A stretch of 64,000 bases of DNA, from NCBI GenBank assembly GCA_022823185.1, contig JAJDXQ010000032.1, positions 1 to 64,000 on the forward strand, read 5' to 3'. Under the pieces are notes generated by a model that was not told the origin of the DNA, did not search any database, and saw nothing but the letters and a program-made list of their open reading frames with translations. The first letter of the stretch is position 1; each line of letters opens with the position of its first letter. This document shows positions 9,901-17,918 of the stretch, piece after piece. A program made the translations under genes and the position numbers. The stretch comes from Caldilineaceae bacterium. GTDB lineage: Bacteria > Chloroflexota > Anaerolineae > Caldilineales > Caldilineaceae.

Positions 9901-10257
9901 AACATGTGGAATGCCGCCAAACCCGCCGCCAACTACGACGTTTCAGACCAGATGGCCGCCTACGGGCTACCCGTCGAATTCGCGGCCGTCTCCGGCGCTC
10001 CCGACAGCGACCTCACCGAGGACGTCATGCAGAGCTTGCGCATCCCCCGCCTATTGACCGGAAACCCCTTCCAGATCGCCTTTGTCCGCACGCTGCACGG
10101 CCTCGAGTTGAGGGATCTGGGCGGCATGACGCGCTATCTCGCCGAGCTGGGCCGCATGGACAACGCCTCCCGCCAGCAGATCCTCCTCACCGACGCCATC
10201 CACGCCGAAATGTATAACCAGCAGAACCCGCGCAACGACCGCGCCGCCTGGTCATAG
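6982..10257 (+). CDS. Membrane-anchored pseudo-tubulin (degenerate tubulin-like paralogue)
   Basis: A 1,091-residue protein that aligns by eye with the tubulin-like protein just upstream. It has CFGGWGLQTMLHLAPRL where the neighbour has the GGMG loop, then YVIAPLYEPLTSALIWP in place of YIVSSLCGGTGAGMFMD. Next comes VAQVVGIFAAGSY for RVVGIFFLPDV, then CCYAALAELEAF for NAYAALKELNYF, and DRIYLVDREKSNQG for DFIFLVGRTNRDG. The GGTGAG signature is gone (PLYEPLTSA), so GTP binding is probably lost or altered. Two hydrophobic helices near residues 650-677 and 708-725 suggest membrane anchoring. They are followed by basic RRRVRR and a long coiled-coil-like helix (about 730-795). A Pro/Ala-rich linker (about 130-190) interrupts the N-terminal fold. 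No Shine-Dalgarno is visible before ATG 6982; a GACCAGTGACC-like intergenic motif lies there instead. Confidence 0.8.
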   Translation: MIPGATRSRAAILCFGGWGLQTMLHLAPRLQAAQEQRIAAGVDGPDLTRITRFAALLPSEQLNHNDEIALNLFTLGDSRLPPFYLEQLLNDLMRAPSPAAAEPPQTTSDWRLANSQRRAGLLLEAAADTLHPLQWQPTRQEPYPPGAAAEKPSRRGLPWPFRRSNKDAGAAEPAHQDVPAAPPSPPFEPPTRRHAFRAALQDGGAIAHLIASNVIDPIRADTLVPGDPFVQTTLYVIAPLYEPLTSALIWPTIAHQLNYLGQRHVAQVVGIFAAGSYATDSSRTVEDACCYAALAELEAFTGLRRANLKQVISSIQKGAKSRSSLPEEWLGRPLFDRIYLVDREKSNQGLARNSYELSVLVGNTLQSFIAADGASYIDEQVGIDLRNAGERPYSLLGAAADHVPLDYIFRAAQEHEGKRLVREQVLLQPGHAGDPSAASAFEPLASLQHLGATSHQVLARLIEHLPDLFHELSPQSIQQLSVHPSYVLPAATARKLRGLNPGRWQAAFDKQFQAVLASFDEDIGAGALDSAWGLADLREDGLPLNAADNRFLPAITRQMRANLLTLISRHPSGLLQARRQLHQWLSELEQERLWLAQAAEHGASGDVRTSLSPPVAANRVERQLRLRDWRTRYLRTLADRPSLFGSLSRAFGLLAGIVLLTLLYLFGSGLMGNMAAIVSGEAGPAVLMQLVSGASIDAVVDFVDNEANAATFIGLMVGAFFGATTSYRRRVRRVQKLRRERVDLARSELTARLQDSVWRGLARVQERLEQSLKQMDRVLEQACEALQRWSSSDAMPPLPPENAITSHLYRPHLNPVMWERCLAFMRGRQHIDAGAATGSSPHFAAAGQPGDEGRLRQIWTEPHRLERLTSLFTGQVPSPHPLADVLAGYVRESAQTAVAAQPPLHSGPAPDAVRAAHSEESAGARLEFLRVLAQEYNLEHLLWRDASAASDPHAYRPEEAFTPVSSATLRYLENMWNAAKPAANYDVSDQMAAYGLPVEFAAVSGAPDSDLTEDVMQSLRIPRLLTGNPFQIAFVRTLHGLELRDLGGMTRYLAELGRMDNASRQQILLTDAIHAEMYNQQNPRNDRAAWS

Positions 10258-10353
10258 CCGGTCCGCAGGCGCGCGCAACGCAGATTCACCCTCTTCAGTT
10301 GAAACGTTGAGAACAGTGTCCGAATTCGGATTCGCCGGGGTTTCCGCTTCTGG

Positions 10354-11343
10354 CTAATCCGCGACCGCTTCGCCGTAGGCGCGCGCCCTGTCTGCCGCGT
10401 CCTCCTCCCTTTGCCCTGGATGCGCGGGCGGCGCGCCCTCGATGCCGTCCGCGGCCAGCACCGGAAGCAGCGCGGCAATCGCGCACTCAACCATCGAATC
10501 GTCCGGCGCTCGCGTCGTGATGCGCTGGAGGAGAAGTCCGGGCGCAATCAGCAGCCCCATCAGCGGGTTGTCCGCATGGTTGGCGCTGAAACGGATAATC
10601 TCATACGAAATTGCCGCCACCAGCGGGACGAGCATCAGGCGGGTGACAAAACGCAGCAGCAACGCCAGCCACGGGTACTCGATCCAGGCAAATGTGAGGG
10701 GCGCGAACAGGAGAATGCTGATCACAAGCACGTACAGCAGAAAGCTGGTTCCGCAGCGTACGTGCTGAACGCTGTGCTTCTGCACATTGTCGACCGTAAG
10801 ACTCTCGCCGGCCTCGTACGCGTTGATCGCCTTATGCTCCGCCCCGTGATACGCGAACACGCGCCGGATCTCGGGCAGAAGGCTGATCGCCCACAGATAG
10901 ACCACGAACAGGACCAGGCGGATGCCGCCTTCCGCCACCGCGTCGAGATAGGGGTTGTGCGCAAAAAAGCCGGCAAACCAGCGGCTGGCCAAGGTGGGAA
11001 GCAGAAAGAAAATGCCTACCGCAAACGCAAGACTCGTCGCAATCGTCGTCCACGCCACCGGGCCCGAAAACTCGACCTTCTCCTCGGTATCATCCTCCTG
11101 CATCGATACGTCCGCGCTCCACATCAGCGCCCGTATGCCCAGGCCCAGGGCATCCCACAACAGCGCCAGCCCGCGTACAAACGGCCACTGGCCCCACTTG
11201 CGCGTATAGATCTTGGCCGTGAGCGGCTCCTCGTGGAGAACAATCGTGCCCTGGCTGTTGCGCACCGCAATCGACATCGCCTTGCGGCCCCGCATCATCA
11301 CGCCTTCAATGACTGCCTGGCCGCCGTAGTATTGTTTGCTCAC
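10354..11343 (-). CDS. DUF1385 family membrane protein
   Basis: A 329-residue protein of the DUF1385 family, which opens with the characteristic [19 protein letters not shown]. It has several hydrophobic segments (around [39 protein letters not shown] and [15 protein letters not shown]). It also has the family's central motif [16 protein letters not shown], whose histidines and acidic residues led to the suggestion of a metal-dependent function. The biochemical role is not established. A GTG at 11343 is chosen because family members begin within a few residues of YGGQAV; an in-frame ATG lies 11 codons upstream at 11376. It is convergent with the pseudo-tubulin gene and divergent from the liv-type operon. 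A usable minus-strand promoter lies at 11489-11518. Confidence 0.85.
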   Translation of the reverse strand: MSKQYYGGQAVIEGVMMRGRKAMSIAVRNSQGTIVLHEEPLTAKIYTRKWGQWPFVRGLALLWDALGLGIRALMWSADVSMQEDDTEEKVEFSGPVAWTTIATSLAFAVGIFFLLPTLASRWFAGFFAHNPYLDAVAEGGIRLVLFVVYLWAISLLPEIRRVFAYHGAEHKAINAYEAGESLTVDNVQKHSVQHVRCGTSFLLYVLVISILLFAPLTFAWIEYPWLALLLRFVTRLMLVPLVAAISYEIIRFSANHADNPLMGLLIAPGLLLQRITTRAPDDSMVECAIAALLPVLAADGIEGAPPAHPGQREEDAADRARAYGEAVAD

Positions 11344-11488
11344 AGGTCGCGCTCGCTTAGCCGATCGGCAGCGCACTGGCCGCCGCTACTTGGCATGAAT
11401 CTGAAATCGGTGTCCCCCCGCTGGCCGCATTGGCTTTACCGCTCTCGCGGCATCGGTCAGCGGGCCCAGCCTACTCAGAGAGAACGTG

Positions 11489-11518
11489 ATTGTAGCACTG
11501 CTGATTTGGATGGAGCAA
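11489..11518 (-). promoter_or_regulatory. Promoter candidate for the DUF1385 gene
   Basis: On the minus strand, TTGCTC (11518-11513) and TACAAT (11494-11489) are 18 bp apart. They lie about 150 bp upstream of the DUF1385 start and match the sigma-70 pattern well at -10 and moderately at -35. Confidence 0.4.
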
Positions 11519-11614
11519 ACAACGGGTGATCCGTTCTGATGTCCGCCAGCCGAACCGGGTCTGCGTCCCACGCAATGCGCGCAGATGGCGGAAATTTCCG
11601 TAAACGACCATTTT

Positions 11615-11644
11615 TTGACAGCAGAAAATTTGTTGCAGTATCAT
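11615..11644 (+). promoter_or_regulatory. Promoter candidate for the liv-type operon
   Basis: A perfect -35 TTGACA (11615-11620) and -10 TATCAT (11639-11644) are separated by 18 bp, about 60 bp upstream of the GTG start of the binding-protein gene. This is the only good promoter seen for the five-gene operon. Confidence 0.55.
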
Positions 11645-11703
11645 CAGGATCACGATATACGCACCCGTGCCGGGTTGTCTCGTAGAATTCTGGAGGCCAA
11701 AAA

Positions 11704-12960
11704 GTGCGACAGTTCCTATCATATTTCACTCTCCTGCTCGCAGGGTCGCTTCTGTTGACATCCTGCGGCCTGGCGCCGCCCGCGCCCGTGGACGAACCCG
11801 AAACCGCCGCTGCAGGCGCTGACGCGGAGAAGGTCATCTACCTCGGCGCCGCCGTCAGCGAAACCGGCAAGTACTCTCGCGAAGGCAAAGACACCCGCCA
11901 GGGCTACGGCCTCTGGCTGGACTGGGTGAATAACGAGTACGGCGGCGTCCAGATCGACGGCGAGCGCTACAGGGTGGAGCTGATCATGTACGACGACGAG
12001 GGCGACCCGGATACCGCCGCCCGCCTCGTGGAAAAACTGATCAGCGAGGACCAGGTCGACTTCCTTCTTGGGCCCTATAGCTCATCTCTGACCCAAAGCA
12101 CCAGCGCAATTGCCGAAAAGTACGGCAAAATCATGATCGAGGGCAACGGCGCCGCCGAACCGCTGTTCGAACGAGGCTTCCGGAACCTCTTCGCAGTCTT
12201 GACGCCGGCGGGGAACTATACCCGTTCCGCTTTGCAGCTGCTGGCCGAACAAGGCGCCAAATCCGTCGTCATTGCCTACGAAGACACCGCATTCCCCACC
12301 AGCGTGGCCGAAGGCGCGCAGCGCTGGGCCGCAGAGTACGGGCTTGAGGTGTTGGGCGTTGAAACCTATCCTGTCAACGTGGCCGACGTCAGCGGCATCA
12401 TGTCAAAATTCAAGGAGCTCGAACCCGATATCTTCGTCGGCGGCGGCCACTTTAACGATGCCGTTCTCTTCATTCGCTCGGCCAAAGAACTGGACTTCAA
12501 CCCCAAGGCCATGGTGATCACCGTCGGCCCCAGCAACCCGACACTGATCGAGGAAGTCGGCGCAGACGCCGAATATGTCATCGGCCCGACGCAGTGGGAA
12601 GCCTCCATGAGCTACGCCGACGACTACCTCGGCACCGCCGCCGAATACGCTGCCCGCTATCAGGATATGTGGGGCGAACCGCCCACCTACCAGGCTGCTG
12701 AATCGACCGCCACCGCGCTGGCCCTCCACCTCGCCATCGAGCAGGCCGGCTCTCTGGACACAGACGCCGTTCGCACGGCCCTGCGCAACCTCGACGTGGT
12801 CACCTTCTACGGCCCCATCAGCTTCGATGAAAAAGGCAGAAACGCCGCCAAACCGATGGGGGCAATCCAGATCCAGAACGGTGAAATCCTGGTCGTAGCC
12901 CCCACCCATGCCGCCGTTGCCGAACTGAACTACCCGGCGCCCGCCTGGAAGGACCGCTAA
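11704..12960 (+). CDS. livK: Branched-chain amino-acid-type ABC transporter substrate-binding lipoprotein
   Basis: A periplasmic-binding-fold receptor (type I, Leu/Ile/Val-binding class) of 418 residues. It should capture an amino acid or a similar small molecule and deliver it to the LivH/LivM channel encoded next. A lipoprotein signal peptide ends in LLLTSC, so the mature protein is tethered by a lipid. The family core is clear: YLGAAVSETGKYSREGK, YDDEGDPDTAARLVEKLI, VDFLLGPYSSSLT, and later FVGGGHFNDAVLFIRSAKEL. The GTG start at 11704 is fixed by GGAGG seven bases upstream and by the signal peptide. The true ligand cannot be read from the sequence; many Chloroflexota LivK proteins are annotated only by similarity. 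Confidence 0.9.
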   Translation: MRQFLSYFTLLLAGSLLLTSCGLAPPAPVDEPETAAAGADAEKVIYLGAAVSETGKYSREGKDTRQGYGLWLDWVNNEYGGVQIDGERYRVELIMYDDEGDPDTAARLVEKLISEDQVDFLLGPYSSSLTQSTSAIAEKYGKIMIEGNGAAEPLFERGFRNLFAVLTPAGNYTRSALQLLAEQGAKSVVIAYEDTAFPTSVAEGAQRWAAEYGLEVLGVETYPVNVADVSGIMSKFKELEPDIFVGGGHFNDAVLFIRSAKELDFNPKAMVITVGPSNPTLIEEVGADAEYVIGPTQWEASMSYADDYLGTAAEYAARYQDMWGEPPTYQAAESTATALALHLAIEQAGSLDTDAVRTALRNLDVVTFYGPISFDEKGRNAAKPMGAIQIQNGEILVVAPTHAAVAELNYPAPAWKDR

Positions 12961-12987
12961 ACCGGGCCGGCGTCGCGCCATTCGCCT

Positions 12988-13878
12988 ATGGACCAACTTT
13001 CGCAAGCGCTTGTCAGCGGCCTCCTGCTCGGCGGCTTCTACGCAATCATGGTGCTGGGTTTCTCCGTGATCTGGGGCGTGATGGGTGTGATCAACCTCGC
13101 GCACGGTGAATTCCTGATGATCGGCGCCTACCTGGCCTGGGGTCTGTTCCGCTTCTTTGGAATCGACCCCTTCGCCTCGCTGGCGCTGATCCTGCCCCTC
13201 ATGTTCCTCGTCGGCTACCTCCTGCAGATCACGCTGATCAACCGCATCGTTGAACGCCCCCACCTGATGACACTGCTCGTCACCTTCGGCGTCTCGATCG
13301 CGCTCGCCAATCTCGCCAAAATCGTCTTCACGTCCGACCCGCGCAACGTGGCCGTAGCCTACAGCGGCTCCTTCCAATTTGCCGGCGTCACCTTCCCCAT
13401 CGTCAAGACCATCATCTTCGCCGCGGCGCTTCTGATTATGGGAGGCCTTCACCTCTTCCTCCAGCGCAGCCGTCTCGGCAAGTCGATCCGCGCCGCAGCC
13501 CAGAACAAGACGGCCGCCCGCATCGTAGGCGTAGACATCAACCGCGTCTACGCCATCACCGCCGGCATCTGCATCGCCCTCACCGCCGCCGCCGGCGCCA
13601 TGCTCAGCCCCACGCAGGCGATCTTCCCTTTCATGGGGCCTCCCTTCACCCTGAAGGCGGTCACGATCACCGCACTCGGCGGACTGGGCCGCATCCCCGG
13701 CGCGCTCATGGGCGGCCTCGTCCTCGGCGTCACCGAGATCTTCGTCGCCACCTACGTGGCAGGCATCGGCACCAACCTCGGCGTCGCCACCAGCTTCATT
13801 CTCCTGGTCCTGATCCTTGTCGTGCGGCCCCAGGGTCTCATGGGCGGTCTGCGCCCCGTTGACGCGGAGGCCGACTGA
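12988..13878 (+). CDS. livH: Branched-chain amino-acid-type ABC transporter permease LivH
   Basis: A polytopic inner-membrane permease of 296 residues that forms half of the translocation pore. The LivH hallmark near the N-terminus is present (GGFYAIMVLGFSVIWGVMG followed by NLAHGEFLMIGAYLAWG). The conserved region facing the ATPase, GRIPGALMGGLVLGVTE, lies near the C-terminus. It follows the binding-protein gene after 27 bp, and its last base overlaps the next start (TGATG). Confidence 0.92.
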   Translation: MDQLSQALVSGLLLGGFYAIMVLGFSVIWGVMGVINLAHGEFLMIGAYLAWGLFRFFGIDPFASLALILPLMFLVGYLLQITLINRIVERPHLMTLLVTFGVSIALANLAKIVFTSDPRNVAVAYSGSFQFAGVTFPIVKTIIFAAALLIMGGLHLFLQRSRLGKSIRAAAQNKTAARIVGVDINRVYAITAGICIALTAAAGAMLSPTQAIFPFMGPPFTLKAVTITALGGLGRIPGALMGGLVLGVTEIFVATYVAGIGTNLGVATSFILLVLILVVRPQGLMGGLRPVDAEAD

Positions 13879-14936
13879 TGACGAATGGCCCCCCCGCAGA
13901 CAAGAACGGAAACGAAACCGGGAAAAAGGCTCGCTTCCCATCCCTCGCCCCTGTCCACTCGCTCCTCGCCGGCTGGACAGGGCTGGCGCTCTGGCTCCTG
14001 CTCCTTCTCCTCCTGGCTCTCTACCCCTACACCGGCGTTTCCAGCCTCGCCCTCCTCGTTGGCAGCCAGATATTTGTCCTCGTGACCCTCGCCTCCAACT
14101 GGAACCTGATCGGCGGCATGACCGGCTACGTCGACTTCGGCCATGCCGTCTTCTTCGGCGTCGGCGCCTACATCATGGCCATCCTCGTCACCGGCGCGCC
14201 CCTCCTCATCTCCCCACAGTGGGGCTTCTGGCAGGCCCTGCCCGCCAGCGGAGCTGCCGCGGCCCTCTTCGCTCTCCTCATCGGCCTGCCCACCCTGCGC
14301 CTGAAAGGGCCGTACTTTTCAATCGCCATGCTCGGCACTCTCGTGGCGATGCGCGAAATCGTGCGCGTCTCGCGCCCAATAACCGGAGGCGGCATCGGCC
14401 TGAACCTGCCTCCCGTCCTCAACCGTATCGGCGACTACTACCTTATGCTGGCGATCATGGGCCTGGTCGTCTCCCTGATCTGGTGGATCCAGCGCAGCGA
14501 GTTCGGGCAGAGCCTCATCGCCATCCGCGAGGATGAAGTCGGCGCGGAAATGCGCGGCATCAACACCACCCTTCACAAAATCGCCGCCTTCATGATCGCC
14601 GCCTTCTTCACAGGCGTCGTCGGCGGCTTCTGGGCCTGGCAGAACACCTTCATCGACCCTGATGGCGTCTTCGTCGAAACACGCACCGTTGAAATGGTGA
14701 TGATGTCCATGCTGGGCGGCCTCGGCACCGTCTGGGGTCCGCCTCTTGGCGCCGTCGCCATCTACCTCCTGCAAAACCTCCTCTGGAGCAATCTTTTCGA
14801 GTGGCATCTGCTCGCGCTTGGCCTCCTCCTGGTCCTGATCGTCCTGTTCATGCCCGAAGGAATCCTCGGCACGCTGGGCGACCGCAGCAGCACCTCGCTC
14901 GGACGGCTCCTCGCCCGCTTCGGCAGGAACAGATAA
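13878..14936 (+). CDS. livM: Branched-chain amino-acid-type ABC transporter permease LivM
   Basis: The second permease subunit, 352 residues with about eight to ten hydrophobic helices. The LivM/LivH superfamily motif NLIGGMTGYVDFGHAVFFGV lies at about residues 75-94, and the ATPase-contact loop GLGTVWGPPLGAVAI near residue 280. A charged N-terminal extension of about 35 residues precedes the first helix. It is translationally coupled on both sides: its ATG overlaps the livH stop, and its TAA overlaps the livG ATG. Confidence 0.92.
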   Translation: MTNGPPADKNGNETGKKARFPSLAPVHSLLAGWTGLALWLLLLLLLALYPYTGVSSLALLVGSQIFVLVTLASNWNLIGGMTGYVDFGHAVFFGVGAYIMAILVTGAPLLISPQWGFWQALPASGAAAALFALLIGLPTLRLKGPYFSIAMLGTLVAMREIVRVSRPITGGGIGLNLPPVLNRIGDYYLMLAIMGLVVSLIWWIQRSEFGQSLIAIREDEVGAEMRGINTTLHKIAAFMIAAFFTGVVGGFWAWQNTFIDPDGVFVETRTVEMVMMSMLGGLGTVWGPPLGAVAIYLLQNLLWSNLFEWHLLALGLLLVLIVLFMPEGILGTLGDRSSTSLGRLLARFGRNR

Positions 14937-15727
14937 TGGCCATCGGAAACGCAGACCGCGTGCCGCAATCAACGTCTATGGCCTCTGACCAACAGCCCCT
15001 GCTGGAGGGGCGTACGGTTTCCAAATACTTCGGCGGCCTCGCCGCGGTCAACAACGTGGATTTCGCAGTCTACCCCGGCGAAATCGTCGGCCTGATCGGT
15101 CCCAACGGGAGCGGCAAGACAACCCTGTTCGACTGCCTCAGCCGCCTGCAGAAGATCGACGGCGGCAAGATAACCTTCAAGGGCCAGGACGTGACCCGGG
15201 CGCGCCCGTATCAGGTTGCCAGGATGGGGCTGTCCCGCACCTTCCAGTCCGTGCGCGTCTATCGCAAAATGACCGTCCTCCGCAACATGCTCATCAGTCA
15301 CCAGTGGCGGGATACCTCGTTCCTGCACATGCTCCGGCCCAGCCCTGCCAGCACAGCCAGCCGCGCCCATCAGCTCCTCGACTTCCTCCAGATCGAGCAT
15401 CTCGCCCACGAAGACGCGGGCCACCTCTCCGGCGGACAGCGCCGCCTCCTGGAAATCGGCCTGGCGCTGATGCCCGACCCCGAGATACTGCTCCTCGACG
15501 AAGCCACTTCCGGTGTCAATCCAACCCTGATTGAAACCATCAAGGATCGCATCCGCACACTCAACCAGCAGGGCAAGACCTTCCTCCTGATCGAGCACAA
15601 CATCAACTTCATCGCCGACCTTTGCAGCCGGGTCTACGTACTCAACTACGGCGAAAAGCTGGCCGAAGGAACGCCCCAGGAGATCCTCCGGAACGAAGCC
15701 GTGATCGACGCCTACTTCGGAGCCTGA
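14936..15727 (+). CDS. livG: Branched-chain amino-acid-type ABC transporter ATPase LivG
   Basis: A cytoplasmic ATPase of 263 residues powering the LivHM channel. Walker A is GPNGSGKTTL, the signature motif is LSGGQRR, Walker B is EILLLDEATSG, and the switch histidine is in LIEHNINF. The start is the ATG at 14936, which overlaps the livM stop codon as TAATG. A downstream ATG at 14978 is a weaker alternative. DEATSG replaces the DEPxAG usual in LivG, which is a minor variation. Confidence 0.92.
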   Translation: MAIGNADRVPQSTSMASDQQPLLEGRTVSKYFGGLAAVNNVDFAVYPGEIVGLIGPNGSGKTTLFDCLSRLQKIDGGKITFKGQDVTRARPYQVARMGLSRTFQSVRVYRKMTVLRNMLISHQWRDTSFLHMLRPSPASTASRAHQLLDFLQIEHLAHEDAGHLSGGQRRLLEIGLALMPDPEILLLDEATSGVNPTLIETIKDRIRTLNQQGKTFLLIEHNINFIADLCSRVYVLNYGEKLAEGTPQEILRNEAVIDAYFGA

Positions 15728-15733
15728 ATCCGA

Positions 15734-15760
15734 CGACCACTGACCAGCGACCACTGACCA
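15734..15760 (+). repeat. Tandem GACCACTGACCA-type intergenic repeat before livF
   Basis: Two copies of a GACCACTGACCA unit, separated by GC, fill the short gap between livG and livF and run straight into the ATG of livF. There is no purine-rich ribosome site. Related sequence occurs in other same-strand gene gaps near 6957-6980, 54155-54175 and 55084-55095. Confidence 0.6.
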
Positions 15761-16483
15761 ATGTCTGCCCCTCTCCTTTCCGTTGACGACATCTACGCCG
15801 GCTATCAGGATTTCGACATCCTCAAAGGCGTAAGCCTCGTCGTGCATCCCGGCGAGATTGTCTGTGTCATCGGCCCCAACGGCGCCGGCAAATCCACCGT
15901 CTTCAAGGCGATCTACGGCTTTGTCAACGTGCGCCAGGGCGCCATCCACTTCGACGGCCGCGAGATCACGAACGCACGCCCCCAGGATGTCCTCGGCGCC
16001 GGCATCTCCATCGTCCCGCAGCTGCGCAGCGTCTTCCCGCAGATGACGGTCATGGAGAACCTGGAAATGGGCATGTACCTCGAAAACGACCAGGCGCGCA
16101 TCCGCGGCCGCATCCAGTACATCTTCGAGCTGTTCCCTCGCCTCGCCGAGCGGAAGAGCCAGATGGCCGGCACCATGTCCGGCGGCGAGCAGCGCATGCT
16201 CGAAATCGGCCGCGCCCTCATGCTGGAACCCAAAGTCGTGATGATGGACGAGCCAAGCGCCGGCCTCTCGCCCCTGATCACCCGCATGATCTTCGAAAAC
16301 GTACGCCGTCTCAACCAGGAAATCGGCCTGACCGTGCTCATGATCGAACAGAACGCCCGCCAGGGCCTCGAAGCCAGCCACCGCGGCTACGTGCTCGAGC
16401 TGGGCCAGAACGCCTACCAGGGCGAAGCCCAGGCCCTCCTCGACAACCCCGACGTGCGCCGCGCCTTCCTCGGCGGCTCCTGA
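15761..16483 (+). CDS. livF: Branched-chain amino-acid-type ABC transporter ATPase LivF
   Basis: The second ATPase subunit, 240 residues and normal in length. Walker A is GPNGAGKS, the signature is SGGEQR, Walker B is VVMMDEPSAG, and the switch region is LMIEQNAR. It is the last gene of the livKHMGF-ordered operon, 33 bp after livG. The region just before its ATG is a GACCACTGACCA repeat rather than a Shine-Dalgarno. Confidence 0.92.
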   Translation: MSAPLLSVDDIYAGYQDFDILKGVSLVVHPGEIVCVIGPNGAGKSTVFKAIYGFVNVRQGAIHFDGREITNARPQDVLGAGISIVPQLRSVFPQMTVMENLEMGMYLENDQARIRGRIQYIFELFPRLAERKSQMAGTMSGGEQRMLEIGRALMLEPKVVMMDEPSAGLSPLITRMIFENVRRLNQEIGLTVLMIEQNARQGLEASHRGYVLELGQNAYQGEAQALLDNPDVRRAFLGGS

Positions 16484-16501
16484 TTCCCTTCCGCAGGAAG
16501 C

Positions 16502-16525
16502 AGGACAGTATCGGGCAACTGTCCT
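16502..16525 (+). terminator. Stem-loop after livF, possible terminator
   Basis: AGGACAGT and ACTGTCCT form an 8-bp perfect stem with an 8-base loop, 19 bp after the livF stop. The following CTTGTC is only weakly T-rich. Its position at the operon end supports termination, but the tail is poor. Confidence 0.4.
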
Positions 16526-16775
16526 CTTGTCGATGTGAATTCCGTTCAGCGGAAAAGCGCAACCCCGTCAGGGTGGCGAGCGGCATGAAGCCGGGGTGAA
16601 GCGGCGGCGCTCTCCTCAACGGAAAGCCAATGATCCCAAACTATCGGCATTCAGATTCAATACGTCCATGAATCATCGGGGTAGAAATGAGAATGATCGG
16701 TTAAACTGGAAGAAAACTGAGGATCCCAGGCTGGCGGACTCGCCGCCATCATCTGCCTCATACCCAAAAAATCCC

Positions 16776-17867
16776 ATGAACATCGAACTTGTCGCCTACT
16801 CCCAAGCCAATCCCGCGCTCGACCCCGCCGACCTGCTCGAAATGAGCGACCTGGCAACCATCTGGAACGGCGCCAGCACCTATCCTGAAAACGTGATCGA
16901 GTATGCCGGCCGCGTCTGCTATCGCAGCACCCACCGCATGGGTACCGCGCCCCGCTTTATCGTCAGCCGCGTCAGAGAAGGCCACGAGGATATCATCGAG
17001 CACATCGTGGCCACCGTACGCGTGCGCAACAGCGAAGAACCGCTCCTCTGGCGTATGCTCAACCGCCACTGCGAGGTCACCCAGGAAGCCGACGGCAGCT
17101 GGCTCGTCAGCGCCAACACCCGCGTCTGGCTGGATTTCTTCCGCCGCGGGATCGCGCTGCAGGCGTTGCCCTTTCTGCAATCGATCGCGCCCAAAGTCTA
17201 CGCCGAATTTGCCGGCGAAATCCCCGGCGGCAACGGCACGCGCCCGCCGGAGCCCGCCGCCGTCGCGCCGCCGCCGTCCATGCCTTCGCTCCATGTAGAC
17301 GAGTCCTGCCTGCGCCCGCGCGAAGAAGCCCCCCTGCGGGTGACGCTGCTCGCCTTTACCCAACCGGCGCTCGCCGGCGCCGAAGCCCAGCTCCATCACG
17401 GATCAGCCACCTTCTTCTTCGAAGGTATCAGCCGCGCCTGCACCCACCAGCTCGTGCGCCACCGACTCGCCAGCTTCAGCCAGGAATCGCAGCGGTACGT
17501 CTCATTAGACAAAGGCGAGTGGAACGCAGTGGTCCCGCCGGCGTTTGAAGGCAATGAAGCGGCCCAGGCCAAATTGAGCGAAGCCTGGGACTATCTGCAG
17601 GAGGTCTATCTGGATTTGCGGCAGATGGGCATCCGCAAAGAGGACGCCCGTTTCCTCCTGCCCAACGCGACCGAAACCCGCATCGTCACCAGCATGAACT
17701 TCGCCGCCTGGAGCCACTTCCTCTGGCTGCGCGCGGTCGACAAAGCCGCCCAGTGGGAGATTCGCCGCGTCGGCCAGCTCGTGCTGGAAATGCTCTACCC
17801 CATCGCTCCCGGCGTCTTCCAGGAACACTGGAACGTTTACCGGGAGAAGTTCCTCGCGTCCACGTAG
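16776..17867 (+). CDS. thyX: FAD-dependent thymidylate synthase ThyX with internal duplication
   Basis: Makes dTMP from dUMP using methylene-tetrahydrofolate, NADPH and FAD. The ThyX motif RHRx7S is intact ([11 protein letters not shown], residues 228-238), preceded by [15 protein letters not shown] and followed by [20 protein letters not shown]. At 363 residues it is about 120-140 longer than usual. The extra length lies between the GHEDIIEH motif (69-76) and ATFFFEG (211). The N-terminal part ([21 protein letters not shown]) and a later strand ([11 protein letters not shown], 189-199) look like two copies of the family start. Residues 112-147 resemble the C-terminal end at 304-352. It may therefore be a tandem ThyX in which each copy kept different parts. 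ATG 16776 is chosen because homology begins there. Confidence 0.88.
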   Translation: MNIELVAYSQANPALDPADLLEMSDLATIWNGASTYPENVIEYAGRVCYRSTHRMGTAPRFIVSRVREGHEDIIEHIVATVRVRNSEEPLLWRMLNRHCEVTQEADGSWLVSANTRVWLDFFRRGIALQALPFLQSIAPKVYAEFAGEIPGGNGTRPPEPAAVAPPPSMPSLHVDESCLRPREEAPLRVTLLAFTQPALAGAEAQLHHGSATFFFEGISRACTHQLVRHRLASFSQESQRYVSLDKGEWNAVVPPAFEGNEAAQAKLSEAWDYLQEVYLDLRQMGIRKEDARFLLPNATETRIVTSMNFAAWSHFLWLRAVDKAAQWEIRRVGQLVLEMLYPIAPGVFQEHWNVYREKFLAST

Positions 17868-17918
17868 CCGCGCCGGGCGCCCATCGATGATCCCCTGCCC
17901 GCCAGGAGCGCGCTGACC

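Larger units (their letters stand above)
11344..11703. other. Divergent intergenic region between DUF1385 gene and liv operon
   Basis: About 360 bp with no gene. It is AT-richer than its surroundings and holds two back-to-back promoter candidates, listed separately, plus the ribosome site of the first liv gene (GGAGG at 11692-11696). Confidence 0.6.
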
